From assembly GCA_934646185.1 (NCBI GenBank), contig CAKUEH010000008.1, positions 38,947 through 102,946 on the forward strand: DNA of 64,000 bases, in the 5' to 3' direction. A program made the translations under genes and the position numbers. The notes beneath the pieces were generated by a model. The model was not told where the DNA came from, made no database searches, and saw only the letters and a program-made list of their open reading frames with translations. Numbering within the stretch: the first letter of the stretch is position 1; every line of letters begins with the position of its first letter. The DNA is from an uncultured Oscillospiraceae bacterium (lineage in GTDB: Bacteria; Bacillota; Clostridia; Oscillospirales; Oscillospiraceae). Of this stretch, positions 54,119 through 63,810 are shown piece by piece.

Positions 54119-56410
54119 TTAATTGTAGAATTTCTCCTCGAGCTTTGTTACAACGCCGTTCTGTATGGTAAGTACATAGGGCTGGATGAGCAGTCTCTCG
54201 TCGGCCTGCACCGCCGTGACAAAATCCTGCCAGTTTTCAAAGGTATACAGCCGGTCTTCACCCGCGCCATAGACCTGTGAGATATCATAGATCGTGACAG
54301 GCGCGTCCGGGTCGACCGTATAGGTGTAAGTTTTGTCGGAGATCCTTCGATAATAATATCCGTATTGGTAGTCCTCCGGCGGGATGTACAAATCGTTGAG
54401 CGTCTGCAGATCTTCTGCAAGGTACGAATTGAGCAGGATAATGTGCTCGGCTGTGACAGAATCTGCGGTCACGCTCCGCAGGCGGACGGGCTGAAGCGCG
54501 TTTGGCCGATACCGGTCGATGAGCGTTCTCATAGTCTCTGATTCGTCGCTTGTGAGACGCTTCATGTAATATTCATAGTGATCGGCATCGATCCGCACGA
54601 TCGTCTCCGCAAGCTCAAACGTTTCATCCAGCCGGTAGCTGCAATTCCGGATGTCAAACTGATACACGCATACGGACTCCCATCCGCCGGGTCTCATGGA
54701 ATCGTCGGAGTAGATCTCCTCCACGGCTGCCGTATCCGCGTCGGACAGCGTGTATTTCTCGCCGGACGAAACGGTCAGCGTCATGGTTTGTGCCCGGGCG
54801 GCCATCTCTTCTCCGGCCTGATTCATATCCTGCCAGTACGTTTCGGCATAGATTTGGATTTGGAACACGCGCTGCTGAACACGGGAAAAGTCGATGGACA
54901 CGCGCCGCTGGCCTTGAATATAGAAATCAAGCGTGTAGAAGCTGTCAGCGATGAAATGCAGGGCTGCGTAATTGTCCGCGCCCTCGTAGCCGTAGACATA
55001 CTGTGTCTGCCATCTTTTGAGCTCACGGTCGGTACATGGGAATTGATCGAATACTTCGTCGATCGTATCGCCGAGGCAGATGCCGCGGAAGGCGGGTACA
55101 TCCTGCGGGGTCGTATAGACAAGCTCATCGTTTGCCACCTCCGCGATCCAGGTCATTTCGGTCAGCTTTGGCTCGCTTTCGCTTTCGCTGCGATCCCAGA
55201 AGTTATAGGAAATGTTCTGACGGTCCATTAAGACGCCGTTTTCGTTCTCGGTGAGCGGCCCCGTGATCGCTTCGACCTGCGCCTGCGTCATGCCGGTCTG
55301 CACGCCGTCGGTGCGCACCAGCTCCCAGTCCTGTAAAGGCTGCGACGTATCATAGCTTCCGTTGTTGACAAGCAGCGGCGGTTCCTGCACCGGCGCTGCC
55401 TGCTCGACCGGCAGATCTGCCGGTTCCGGTGTATCCGCTGGTTCCGCCGTGACCGGAGTGTTTTCCGGCAGCGTGATCTCTCCCGATTTCTGCCGCGTCA
55501 GCTCCGTAATCGAGCACCCGGCGGCGGACACGATCAGCAGCAAAGCCAGAATGACGCACAGAACGTTCGTGCGCTGCTTCTTCGTCAGGAACAAAATCCG
55601 CTCTTTGACCGGAGGCCCGGCAAGGCTCAGAGCTGCCGCCTTACGCGGAGCCTGCGCCAGGATCGCCCGCGCGTAAGCAAGGCGCTGCGCATCCGAAAGT
55701 CCGGCGGCAACCGCCTCGTCACAGGCCAGCTCCGCGTCGCGCTTGGAACAGATCGCAGCCAGCCAGATGAACGGGTTCCACCAGTAAGCAATTACCGCCG
55801 CCGTCCGGCAGAACGACCACAGGAGATCCAGATGCCGCAGATGCGTCAGCTCGTGCCGCAGGATCAATTCAGCCGAATCCGTTTGCAGCACATCCTCCGT
55901 CAGATAGACCGCCGGAACCGGCCCGGCAAGGCAGGGAGACTTAATGCGGTTCGAGATGTAAATGTTCGTTCTTCCGTGCTTTCCGAGGAATTTCCGGCTT
56001 CTGCGCAGCCGAACTGTAAACATCAGCCACGTGCTAAGCAGCCAGAGTCCGAGCAGGGCGCTTCCGCCTGCCCAAACGATCTGAAAGATCTGCATCGCCG
56101 TCAGCGCTTTTGCCGCCGGCTCCGCAGCCTCCTGCGCCGGGGAGACTGGCTGCTGCGCCTGCGTCACAGCCTGCGCGGGCTGCTGCACCGGAGCAGTCTG
56201 CGCGGGAGCCTCCACGCGCTGTACCGGCGCGGCAGCTTCCTCCGCCGGAAGCACCGGCAGCGAAACCACCGTCCCCGGCAAGCACAGCTTCACCAGCACC
56301 ACGAGCCACAGCGCATAGACCATCCGTTTCGGCACGCGGTTTTTGAATACCATTCGTATCAGCAGCACCACCAGGATCAGTGCCGAAATCGTCAATGCTT
56401 TATGTATCAT
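54119..56410 (-). CDS. BlaR1-like M56 membrane peptidase with unknown extracellular domain
   Basis: A 763-residue protein: four N-terminal membrane segments with a Pro/Ala/Gln-rich insert, zinc motif HELTH in ILRHELTHLRHLD and the third ligand region RDAELACDEAV, a further membrane segment about residue 295, then about 450 extracellular residues. In BlaR1/MecR1 the outer part is a penicillin-binding domain; no SxxK-type motif is seen here, so another signal is probably sensed. It is last in an operon with a BlaI-type repressor, which its peptidase presumably inactivates. Confidence 0.88.
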   Translation of the reverse strand: MIHKALTISALILVVLLIRMVFKNRVPKRMVYALWLVVLVKLCLPGTVVSLPVLPAEEAAAPVQRVEAPAQTAPVQQPAQAVTQAQQPVSPAQEAAEPAAKALTAMQIFQIVWAGGSALLGLWLLSTWLMFTVRLRRSRKFLGKHGRTNIYISNRIKSPCLAGPVPAVYLTEDVLQTDSAELILRHELTHLRHLDLLWSFCRTAAVIAYWWNPFIWLAAICSKRDAELACDEAVAAGLSDAQRLAYARAILAQAPRKAAALSLAGPPVKERILFLTKKQRTNVLCVILALLLIVSAAGCSITELTRQKSGEITLPENTPVTAEPADTPEPADLPVEQAAPVQEPPLLVNNGSYDTSQPLQDWELVRTDGVQTGMTQAQVEAITGPLTENENGVLMDRQNISYNFWDRSESESEPKLTEMTWIAEVANDELVYTTPQDVPAFRGICLGDTIDEVFDQFPCTDRELKRWQTQYVYGYEGADNYAALHFIADSFYTLDFYIQGQRRVSIDFSRVQQRVFQIQIYAETYWQDMNQAGEEMAARAQTMTLTVSSGEKYTLSDADTAAVEEIYSDDSMRPGGWESVCVYQFDIRNCSYRLDETFELAETIVRIDADHYEYYMKRLTSDESETMRTLIDRYRPNALQPVRLRSVTADSVTAEHIILLNSYLAEDLQTLNDLYIPPEDYQYGYYYRRISDKTYTYTVDPDAPVTIYDISQVYGAGEDRLYTFENWQDFVTAVQADERLLIQPYVLTIQNGVVTKLEEKFYN

Positions 56411-56425
56411 AGCAGCTCCTTTCCG

Positions 56426-57724
56426 TCAATTTCCCGGCTGATAATCTGCCGGGCGTACCGTAAACGCCTCGCCGGGGCCTCCCGCGTCGTAATAGGAGAA
56501 GAAGCCCATACGGGAGATCACGCCGTCCTGCAGCTCATATTCAAAGCTGCCCCAGAGCGCGCCGATCGTTTCTGCCGCGCTGGCTTCCGGATCGCCGACG
56601 CGCAGACCGCGCGGGGCCGGATAGTCCGGACTTGTCGTATAGACGCAGCTGACGCTGCCGTCCAGCCCCGGCCATGTGTCCTCTTTACCATCCTGCAGGC
56701 GCAGAACATGGACATACAGCCCGTCGCGGCCGTATTTGACCACGTTATAATTCTCCCGCGAAACGCCGACGACGCCAAGCTCCGTAAAGCCCTCTGTCAC
56801 CGACTGCGGCAGACTGTCCCATTCATCCCAGACGGAGATGCCGCCCAGCGTATGCTCCTCGTCGGGAGGCGGCGCGCCGCGGCGGGAGCTGTCTTCCGTC
56901 TTCCACCAATCCGCGCCGGCTTCCTCGCCGTAAATGATCCGGAATTCCTGCGACCGAAGCGCCTGCGTCAGGTCGTTGTAATAGTACCGGATGCCGGAAT
57001 TAACGTCGAAATCCAGCTCCAGCATGCCCCAGTAGGTGCTCTGATCGTCCGGGTCGAGATCCCGTGTTTCGATATAGGTCTGCTTTTGCTCTGCCGCCAG
57101 CTTTAAAAATGCAGGGTCATCCATGCTCCAGCAGATCTCGTGATTGGAGACGGGGAACAGCAGAAAGTCCTGCGCATCCGGACTGACCGCGTCATAGAGG
57201 ATATCCAGCCGCTCTTCCGGCGCATACAGACGGCAAAGGCGGATGCAGTCGTCCGTTTTTTCGGCGAAAAACAGCACATCTCCGGCTGCGGCAAAGCGGA
57301 TGATCGTTCCGTTCTGCGCCGTATAGAGCGTTTCTTCGCGGCTGCCATCATAGGCGCAGCGCAGAATGTCCTGCTCCCGGAACACGTATACGCCGCTAGA
57401 TCCCGTGCGCCAGCTCAGAAACGGCTGCGACGCATAGGCCGCCAGCCGTTCGTCGTCCGAGGCCCGGAACAGCGCCAGTTCGCCGTCTCTGCAGTCTATT
57501 TCATAGTCTCCGGTCTGCAGCCATGCCGGGCTGTACGCATAATCCGCCGTATCATACGTGCGCGTTTCCGCGAAATACTCCGCATAGGACGGCTGCGCGT
57601 CTGGCACCCCGGTCTCCCACGGCGCTTCCGCCGTCTGCGCTGCGGGCAAAGCCTCCGGCGTTTTCTGACAGCCCGATAAAAGAAGGGCGATACAGAGCGT
57701 CAAAAAGAGAATCTGCTTTTTCAT
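56426..57724 (-). CDS. Lipoprotein of unknown function in the BlaI-BlaR1-like operon
   Basis: A 432-residue protein with a lipobox (LLLSGCQ, Cys about residue 19). The mature part holds aspartate- and tyrosine-rich beta-like repeats (YVFREQDILRCAYDGSREETLY), suggesting a propeller-like or binding fold, and no recognised family. Its ATG overlaps the stop of the BlaI gene (ATGA) and it precedes the BlaR1-like gene by 15 nt, so it may take part in signal sensing or be the protected function. Confidence 0.75.
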   Translation of the reverse strand: MKKQILFLTLCIALLLSGCQKTPEALPAAQTAEAPWETGVPDAQPSYAEYFAETRTYDTADYAYSPAWLQTGDYEIDCRDGELALFRASDDERLAAYASQPFLSWRTGSSGVYVFREQDILRCAYDGSREETLYTAQNGTIIRFAAAGDVLFFAEKTDDCIRLCRLYAPEERLDILYDAVSPDAQDFLLFPVSNHEICWSMDDPAFLKLAAEQKQTYIETRDLDPDDQSTYWGMLELDFDVNSGIRYYYNDLTQALRSQEFRIIYGEEAGADWWKTEDSSRRGAPPPDEEHTLGGISVWDEWDSLPQSVTEGFTELGVVGVSRENYNVVKYGRDGLYVHVLRLQDGKEDTWPGLDGSVSCVYTTSPDYPAPRGLRVGDPEASAAETIGALWGSFEYELQDGVISRMGFFSYYDAGGPGEAFTVRPADYQPGN

Positions 57725-58104
57725 TGCGCGTGCTCCTTTTCTGCTGCGTCCAAAATGGCTTTTAACTCCTGAATTTCCTGTTCCGACAGCGCGCCGCGTC
57801 CGACCAGATTCGATACCATCATCCCCACGCTGCCGCCGTAAACCTTGGAAAGAAACGACTCTGTTTCCTCCGGTTCAACATCGGCATATGTGATCGCGGC
57901 GCTGTATTCCTGAAATTTTCCGCTGTCGTCCATCGTGACCGCGCCCTTGGCAATCAGCCGCTTGAGCATCATGAAGATCGTCGCCCGGCTCCAACCGGTA
58001 TCCGCGTCCAGCGCCGCGACCAGCTCCGCAAGCGTCTGCGGCTGACGGCTCCAGAGCGCCTGCATCAGCTTCCATTCTCCGTCCGAAAGTCTGAAATGTT
58101 CCAT
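57721..58104 (-). CDS. BlaI/MecI/CopY family repressor
   Basis: A 127-residue winged-helix repressor: FRLSDGEWKLMQALWSRQP, TLAELVAAL, WSRATIFMMLKRLIAKGAV and a C-terminal dimerization part. ATG 58104 is 7 nt after GGAGG; the open frame upstream lacks an SD. A consensus promoter and a perfect TAACATATGTTA palindrome precede it, consistent with autorepression lifted by the BlaR1-like partner. Confidence 0.93.
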   Translation of the reverse strand: MEHFRLSDGEWKLMQALWSRQPQTLAELVAALDADTGWSRATIFMMLKRLIAKGAVTMDDSGKFQEYSAAITYADVEPEETESFLSKVYGGSVGMMVSNLVGRGALSEQEIQELKAILDAAEKEHAQ

Positions 58105-58128
58105 CCTGCATCCTCCATTGCACCTTGT

Positions 58129-58140
58129 TAACATATGTTA
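58129..58140. promoter_or_regulatory. Probable BlaI-type operator
   Basis: TAACATATGTTA is a perfect 12-bp palindrome just downstream of the -10 element of the repressor promoter. Confidence 0.7.
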
Positions 58141-58147
58141 TAAACCG

Positions 58148-58176
58148 AGAATACCACAAAAGATAACGGTTGTCAA
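58148..58176 (-). promoter_or_regulatory. Promoter of the BlaI-BlaR1-like operon
   Basis: On the minus strand, -35 TTGACA (58171-58176), 17-nt spacer ending in TGTGG, -10 TATTCT (58148-58153). Confidence 0.75.
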
Positions 58177-58297
58177 CAGCACAGTTGGAAGCACTGCCCT
58201 CCAGGGATTCCGCTTTGCCGCGCCCGGCAGGGGAGGGGAACGCAAAGCGCTCCCACAAAAAACAACGCAATCCCGCATCTAAAAGTGGGATTTGTCG

Positions 58298-58326
58298 TTG
58301 ACACTTTGGGATTCTTGCGCTACAAT
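58298..58326 (+). promoter_or_regulatory. Promoter of the dehydrogenase operon
   Basis: -35 TTGACA (58298-58303), 17-nt spacer, -10 TACAAT (58321-58326). The leader of about 80 nt contains ATCCCAT repeats of the upstream GTGGGAT segments but no clear riboswitch. Confidence 0.8.
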
Positions 58327-58410
58327 AAGGTGAAATCAATACAAACCAACACAATCCCATTTTCGGTTGGATGATTTTTGCAAGGTAAATTCAAGAAAGG
58401 AATGGAACCT

Positions 58411-59664
58411 ATGAAAACGAAAGCTGTCCGTATCCATGGCAAAATGGATCTCCGCCTGGAGGAGATCGAGCTGCCGCAGGTCGGCCCGGATGATGTTCAG
58501 GTCAAGGTCATTTCCGACTCGATCTGCATGTCGACCTACAAGGCCGCGGTCGAGGGCGAGGAGCATAAGCGCGTCCCCAACGACGTCGCGGAGCATCCGA
58601 CGATCGTCGGCCACGAATTCTGCGGCGTGATCACCGAGGTCGGCGAAAACTGGAAAAACAAGTACAAGCCCGGCCAGGGCTTCGCCATCCAGCCCGCCCA
58701 CTTCTACAAGGGCTCTCAGCTGGCCCCTGGCTATTCCTACCAGTACTGCGGCGGCGACAGCCAGTATTCCAATATCCCCATTGAGACGCTGCTGACCGAC
58801 AATCTCCTGCCGTACAACTCCGACACCTATTTCTACGGCTCTCTGGCAGAGCCGATGAGCTGCATCATCGGCACGTTCCACGCCATGTACCATACCAAGC
58901 CCGGCTCCTATGAGCATCAGATGGGCATTGTCGAGGGCGGCAAAATGGCGATGCTCGCCTCTGTCGGCCCCATGGGTCTCGGCGCCATCGACTACGCGCT
59001 GCACTGCGACCGCCGTCCGAGCCTGCTCGTCATCACCGATATCGACGATGCCAGACTCGAGCGCGCCCAGAGCATCTACACCGTCGAGCACGCAAAGGAA
59101 ATGGGCGTTGAGCTGCACTATGTCAACACGGCCAAGCCCGGCTGCGACACCAACTATCTGCGCGAGCTCTCCGGCGGCACCGGCTACGACGATGTCATCT
59201 GCTTCGCGCCCGTAAAGCCCGTCGTCGAGCAGGCTGGCGATATCCTCGGCTTCGACGGCTGCCTCAACTTCTTCGCAGGCCCGACCAACAGCCAGTTCAA
59301 GGCGGAATTCAACTGGTACAACGTCCACTATCTCTACACCCATGTGGTCGGCACCTCCGGCGGCAACACCAGCGACATGAAGGAAGCCATCGAGATGATG
59401 ACCTCCGGCAAGATCAACCCCGCCGCGATGATCACCCACATCGGCGGCCTGAACGCCGTCGTCGACACCGTCCTGAATCTGCCGAAGATCCCCGGCGGCA
59501 AGAAGCTCATCTACACCCAGATCGAGCTGCCCCTGACGGCCATCGCCGACTTCGGCAAGCTGGGCGAGACCGACCCGCTGTTCGCAAAGCTCGATGAGAT
59601 CACCAAGCGCCACAATGGTCTGTGGAGTCCGGAAGCGGAAAAATACCTGCTGGCCAACAAATAA
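58411..59664 (+). CDS. Zinc-dependent medium-chain dehydrogenase
   Basis: A 417-residue MDR protein: catalytic-domain motif GHEFCGVITEVG with upstream SDSICMSTYK cysteine, and Rossmann motif SVGPMGLGAIDYAL about residues 196-209. It is longer than typical alcohol dehydrogenases (340-360), with an insertion after the GHE motif (FYKGSQLAPGYSYQYCGGD). It probably oxidises a polyol or a hydroxy acid. It is the first gene of an operon with E2 and fused E1 genes; the next ATG is 28 nt after its stop. Confidence 0.87.
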   Translation: MKTKAVRIHGKMDLRLEEIELPQVGPDDVQVKVISDSICMSTYKAAVEGEEHKRVPNDVAEHPTIVGHEFCGVITEVGENWKNKYKPGQGFAIQPAHFYKGSQLAPGYSYQYCGGDSQYSNIPIETLLTDNLLPYNSDTYFYGSLAEPMSCIIGTFHAMYHTKPGSYEHQMGIVEGGKMAMLASVGPMGLGAIDYALHCDRRPSLLVITDIDDARLERAQSIYTVEHAKEMGVELHYVNTAKPGCDTNYLRELSGGTGYDDVICFAPVKPVVEQAGDILGFDGCLNFFAGPTNSQFKAEFNWYNVHYLYTHVVGTSGGNTSDMKEAIEMMTSGKINPAAMITHIGGLNAVVDTVLNLPKIPGGKKLIYTQIELPLTAIADFGKLGETDPLFAKLDEITKRHNGLWSPEAEKYLLANK

Positions 59665-59692
59665 TATATTTAAAAATAGGAGTGAAACACTT

Positions 59693-61252
59693 ATGGCAGA
59701 AGGCGTATTGATGCCCAAGGAAGGCATTACAGTCGAATCTTGCATCATTGGCGAGTGGAAGAAGAATGTCGGCGATCATGTAAACGTCGGCGACATCCTC
59801 TTCAGCTATGAAACCGACAAGGCGGAGTTCGAATGCGAGTCCACCGCCTCCGGCACCCTGCTTGAAAAATTCTACGAAGACGGCGACGAGGTTCCGTGCC
59901 TGGTCAATGTCTGCGCCATCGGTACCCCCGGTGAGGATACCTCCGCGCTGAAAAACGCTCCGGCAGCTACCGCTGCACCCGCTGCCCCTGCGGCAGAAGC
60001 CCCCAAGGCTGCCGTTCCCGCAGCCGCAGCCGCGCCCGCAGGCCCCTGCGCACAGGCTGTTATCATGCCGAAGGAAGGCATTACGGTCGAGTCCTGCATC
60101 ATCGGCGAGTGGAAGAAGAACGTCGGCGATCAGGTAAACACCGGCGACGTCCTGTTCACCTACGAGACCGACAAGGCGGAATTCGAGTGCGAATCCACCG
60201 CTTCCGGCACGCTGCTCGCCAAGTTCTATGAGGATGGCGACGAGGTTCCGTGCCTTGCCAACGTCTGCGCTGTCGGCAACCCCGGCGATGCGTTCGAATT
60301 CCTGAAGCCCGGCGCAGAGGTTCCGGCCCCCGCAGCCGCTCCCGCCGCAGAAGAAACCGCTCCCGCCGCTGCCGCCGCTCCCGCCGCCGCAGCCGAGCTC
60401 AAGGCCATTTCTCCGCGCGCCATGGCCAAGGCCGTCGCGAACAACGTCAACCCGGCGCTTGCCACCGGCACCGGCCCCAACGGCCGCATCATCGAGCGCG
60501 ATATCGACAAGCTGATCGCCTCCGGCGCAGCCGCCGCGTATGCCGCTCCCGCTGCCGCCGAGTTTGAAGACGTCAAGTGGAGCCCCGTCCGCAAGGCCAC
60601 GGCCAAGTCCATGACGAAGAGCCTGTCCACCATGGCGCAGCTCACGCAGCAGTATTCCTTCGACGCCACCCAGATCCAGGCCTACCGCGCCATGCTCAAG
60701 CCGCTCGACGCGCCCATGGGCAAGGTCAGCCTCAACGACATGGTCATGTTCGCCGTCGCGAAGACCATCAAGTCCTGCCCGGATCTGAACGCCAACGTCC
60801 TCGAAGAGAACGTCGTCCGCCACTTCAATACCGTCAACCTCGGCTTCGCCTGCGACACTCCGCGCGGCCTGATCGTGCCCACGATCTTTAACGCCGACCA
60901 GATGACGCTGCTCGAGCTGTCCGTGGAAGCCAAGCGCCTTGCCGCGGAAGCGCGCGAAGGCAAGCTCAGCCCCGACTACATGTCCGGCGCGACCTTCACC
61001 ATCTCCAACATCGGCTCGTTTGGCTGCGAGGCGTTCACGCCCGTCGTCAACCCGCCTCAGACCGGCATCCTCGGCGTCTGCAACATCCAGACGAAGATCA
61101 AGTCCGCAAAGGACGGCGTCATCGAGACCTACCCGGCCATGGGTCTGTCTTTGACCTTCGACCACAGAGTCATCGACGGCGCACCCGCCGCGCGCTACAT
61201 GAGCGAGCTGTGCAAGAGCCTTGAAAACTTCATGACGCTGCTTGCCAAGTAA
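59693..61252 (+). CDS. 2-oxo acid dehydrogenase E2 (acyltransferase) with two lipoyl domains
   Basis: A 519-residue E2: two almost identical lipoyl domains (about 1-80 and 120-200), each with the lipoylated lysine in YETDKAEFECES; Ala/Pro-rich linkers; a peripheral-subunit-binding domain (AISPRAMAKAVANNVNPALATG); and a catalytic acetyltransferase domain ending in FDHRVIDGAPAARY (HxxxDG). It passes the acyl group from E1 to CoA. ATG 59693 has TAGGAGTG upstream; a longer open frame overlaps the preceding gene. The nearly identical lipoyl domains suggest a recent duplication. Confidence 0.94.
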   Translation: MAEGVLMPKEGITVESCIIGEWKKNVGDHVNVGDILFSYETDKAEFECESTASGTLLEKFYEDGDEVPCLVNVCAIGTPGEDTSALKNAPAATAAPAAPAAEAPKAAVPAAAAAPAGPCAQAVIMPKEGITVESCIIGEWKKNVGDQVNTGDVLFTYETDKAEFECESTASGTLLAKFYEDGDEVPCLANVCAVGNPGDAFEFLKPGAEVPAPAAAPAAEETAPAAAAAPAAAAELKAISPRAMAKAVANNVNPALATGTGPNGRIIERDIDKLIASGAAAAYAAPAAAEFEDVKWSPVRKATAKSMTKSLSTMAQLTQQYSFDATQIQAYRAMLKPLDAPMGKVSLNDMVMFAVAKTIKSCPDLNANVLEENVVRHFNTVNLGFACDTPRGLIVPTIFNADQMTLLELSVEAKRLAAEAREGKLSPDYMSGATFTISNIGSFGCEAFTPVVNPPQTGILGVCNIQTKIKSAKDGVIETYPAMGLSLTFDHRVIDGAPAARYMSELCKSLENFMTLLAK

Positions 61253-61272
61253 GAGAAAGGAAGGACGAAATT

Positions 61273-63756
61273 ATGCCGAAATCTTTGTATATCGATCCCG
61301 TAAAAGTCCGCGAGCCCGGCTATATCCACTTTGAAGATATTCCTGTCTGCCAGTACAACAAGACCATCAAGCAGGAGCTGGAAGAGGGCAACTACACCAA
61401 GGAAGACCTCATCCGCATCTACCGCGACATGGCCATCTGCCGTGAGTTTGAGCATATGCTCACCCTCATCAAGACCCAGGCCAACTACAACGGCGTCGAG
61501 ACGACCTATCCCGGCCCCGCGCACCTGAGCTACGGCCAGGAGGCCTCCTGCGTCGGCGAAGCGTATCTGCTGAACAAGGACGACATCACCTTCGGTTCCC
61601 ACAGAAGCCACTCCGAGATCCTCTCCAAGGGCCTCAGCTGCATCAACAAGCTCTCCGACGAAGAGCTCATGCAGACCATGGAAAACTTCCTCGGCGGCAA
61701 GACCCTCGCGGCTGTCAAGAAGTTTGCCGACACCAGTGACGTCAAGGAGCTGGCCATCCGCTTCCTGCTCTACGGCACCGTCGCCGAGATCTTTGCCCGT
61801 GAAAACGGCTTCCATCACGGCATGGGCGGCTCCATGCACGCCTTCTTCCTGCCGTTCGGCATCTATCCCAACAACGCCATCGTCGGCGGCTCCGCCCCCA
61901 TCGCGGCAGGCGCTGCGCTCTACCAGAAGAACAACGACAAGAAGGGCGTCGTCGTCTGCAACATCGGCGATGCGTCCCTCGGCTGCGGCCCGGTCTACGA
62001 GGCAATGAACTTCTCCGCCATGGATCAGTTCAAGACCCTCTGGGAGGAAGGCCGCAAGGGCGGTCTGCCCATCATCTTCAACGTCTTTGACAACTTCTAC
62101 GGCATGGGCGGCCAGACCATGGGCGAGACCATGGCCTACAACATGCCCGCACGTCTGGGCGCAGGCATTACCCCGAGCCAGATGCACGCCGAGCGTGTCG
62201 ACGGCTGGAATCCGCTGGCTGTCATCGACGCCTACAAGCGCAAGATGGAGCTCATCAAGAACAACGAAGGCCCCGTCCTGCTCGATGTCGTGACCTATCG
62301 TCTGGTCGGCCACTCCACCTCCGACCAGAACGCCTACCGCTCCAAGGAGGAGATCGAAGACTGGCGCAGCCACGACCCGATCGTCAAATTCCGCGAGGCT
62401 CTCGTGGAAGCCGGCGTCGAGTCCGACGAATTCTTCGCCAAGCTCCTGCAGGACACCACCGACCGCATGACCATGATCTGCCGTGCCGCCGACGACAAGG
62501 ATATCTCTCCGTATGTCGACTTCGACAAGAACCCGGACTATCTGGCGAACCTCATGTTCTCCAACGAGCATGTCCGCTCCATGGGCGCGCCCGGCCAGAA
62601 GCTGAACGTCACCGGCCCGAAGGAGAGCTGCAAGCGCTACGCAGATCTCGCCAAGAAGGAGCGCTTTGCGTTCGACAAGGACGGCAGCAAGTTCTCCGAC
62701 ATGAAGGTCTACAACATCCGCGACGCCATCTTTGAGCCGCTCATCGACAAGTATTACGAGGATCCCACGCTCGTCGCCTACGGCGAAGACGTGCGCGACT
62801 GGGGCGGCGCATACGCGGTCTACCGCGGCCTGATGGACGTCATCCCGCACTCCCGTCTGTTCAACTCTCCGATCTCCGAGGCTGCCATCGTCGGCACCGC
62901 CGTCGGTTACTGCATGTGCGGCGGCCGCGCGGTCGTCGAGCTGATGTACTGCGACTTCCTCGGCCGCGCAGGCGACGAGGTCTTCAACCAGATGTCCAAG
63001 TGGCAGGCTATGTCCGCCGGTATCCTCAAGATGCCGATGATCCTGCGTATGTCCGTCGGCGCAAAGTACGGCGCGCAGCATTCTCAGGACTGGGTCGCCA
63101 TCGTCTCCCACATCCCCGGCCTGAAGGTCTTCTTCCCGGCCACTCCGTACGAAGCCAAGGGCATCATGCAGGCAGCTCTGAACGGCACCGATCCCTGCGT
63201 CATCTTCGAATCCCAGCGTATCTACGGTAAGGGCGAAGAATTCCACGAGGGCGGCGTTCCCGCAGAGGAATACGAATGGGCGCCCGGCGCCGTCAATAAG
63301 GTCCGCGACGGCAAGGATCTCACCATCCTCACCATCGGCGCAACGCTCTACCGCGCGGTCGACGCAGCCAAGACGCTCTCCGAGAAGTACGGCATCGAGT
63401 CCGACGTCATCAACATGCCGTCCCTTGTCCCGCTGGATTACACCGATCTCATCGCGTCCGTCAAGAAGACCGGCCGCGTCGTGCTGGCCTCCGACGCCTG
63501 CGCAAGAGGCACGTTCCTCAACGAGATCGCGGAGAACCTGACGAACATGTGCTTCGATTATCTGGATGCGCCTCCCGTCGTCATCGGCGCGCGCAACTGG
63601 ATCACCCCGCCGCACGAGTTCGACAAGTACTTCTTCCCGTATGCCGAGTGGATCATCGACGCGGTCAACGCCCGTCTGATCCCGCTGGAGGGCTACACCT
63701 CCACCACCACTCCCGACGAGGCTGAGATCATCCGCCGCAGCAAGCTGGGCGTGTAA
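61273..63756 (+). CDS. 2-oxo acid dehydrogenase E1, alpha and beta fused
   Basis: An 827-residue TPP enzyme. Residues about 40-400 are the alpha part (FGSHRSHSEILSKG, HHGMGGSMHAFF, TPP motif around GDASLGCGPVYEAMNF) and about 480-810 the beta part (VAYGEDVRDWGG, FNSPISEAAIVGTAVG, GAKYGAQHSQDW). The subunits are separate genes in most bacteria. It decarboxylates a 2-oxo acid or acyloin; the substrate is not evident. No E3 gene follows, since a terminator and tRNA sequences come next. Confidence 0.93.
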   Translation: MPKSLYIDPVKVREPGYIHFEDIPVCQYNKTIKQELEEGNYTKEDLIRIYRDMAICREFEHMLTLIKTQANYNGVETTYPGPAHLSYGQEASCVGEAYLLNKDDITFGSHRSHSEILSKGLSCINKLSDEELMQTMENFLGGKTLAAVKKFADTSDVKELAIRFLLYGTVAEIFARENGFHHGMGGSMHAFFLPFGIYPNNAIVGGSAPIAAGAALYQKNNDKKGVVVCNIGDASLGCGPVYEAMNFSAMDQFKTLWEEGRKGGLPIIFNVFDNFYGMGGQTMGETMAYNMPARLGAGITPSQMHAERVDGWNPLAVIDAYKRKMELIKNNEGPVLLDVVTYRLVGHSTSDQNAYRSKEEIEDWRSHDPIVKFREALVEAGVESDEFFAKLLQDTTDRMTMICRAADDKDISPYVDFDKNPDYLANLMFSNEHVRSMGAPGQKLNVTGPKESCKRYADLAKKERFAFDKDGSKFSDMKVYNIRDAIFEPLIDKYYEDPTLVAYGEDVRDWGGAYAVYRGLMDVIPHSRLFNSPISEAAIVGTAVGYCMCGGRAVVELMYCDFLGRAGDEVFNQMSKWQAMSAGILKMPMILRMSVGAKYGAQHSQDWVAIVSHIPGLKVFFPATPYEAKGIMQAALNGTDPCVIFESQRIYGKGEEFHEGGVPAEEYEWAPGAVNKVRDGKDLTILTIGATLYRAVDAAKTLSEKYGIESDVINMPSLVPLDYTDLIASVKKTGRVVLASDACARGTFLNEIAENLTNMCFDYLDAPPVVIGARNWITPPHEFDKYFFPYAEWIIDAVNARLIPLEGYTSTTTPDEAEIIRRSKLGV

Positions 63757-63767
63757 GCACACATCCT

Positions 63768-63799
63768 CCCCGCGCAGAGTCAAATCTGCGCGGGGATTT
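63768..63799 (+). terminator. Terminator of the dehydrogenase operon
   Basis: CCCCGCGCAGA and TCTGCGCGGGG pair perfectly around GTCAAA, followed by ATTTG. Confidence 0.85.
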
Positions 63800-63810
63800 G
63801 AAAGAAAGCC

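Noticed and set aside
58261..58410. Riboswitch in the leader of the dehydrogenase operon
   Set aside because: Only short repeats of GTGGGATT/AATCCCAT type are seen; no known aptamer core was recognised.
59600..61165. 521-codon minus-strand Gly-rich frame opposite E2
   Set aside because: It is the antisense of the Ala/Pro linkers and lipoyl domains; no independent gene signals.
61195..63783. 862-codon minus-strand frame opposite the fused E1 gene
   Set aside because: Same composition effect; the sense strand encodes an obvious E1 protein.
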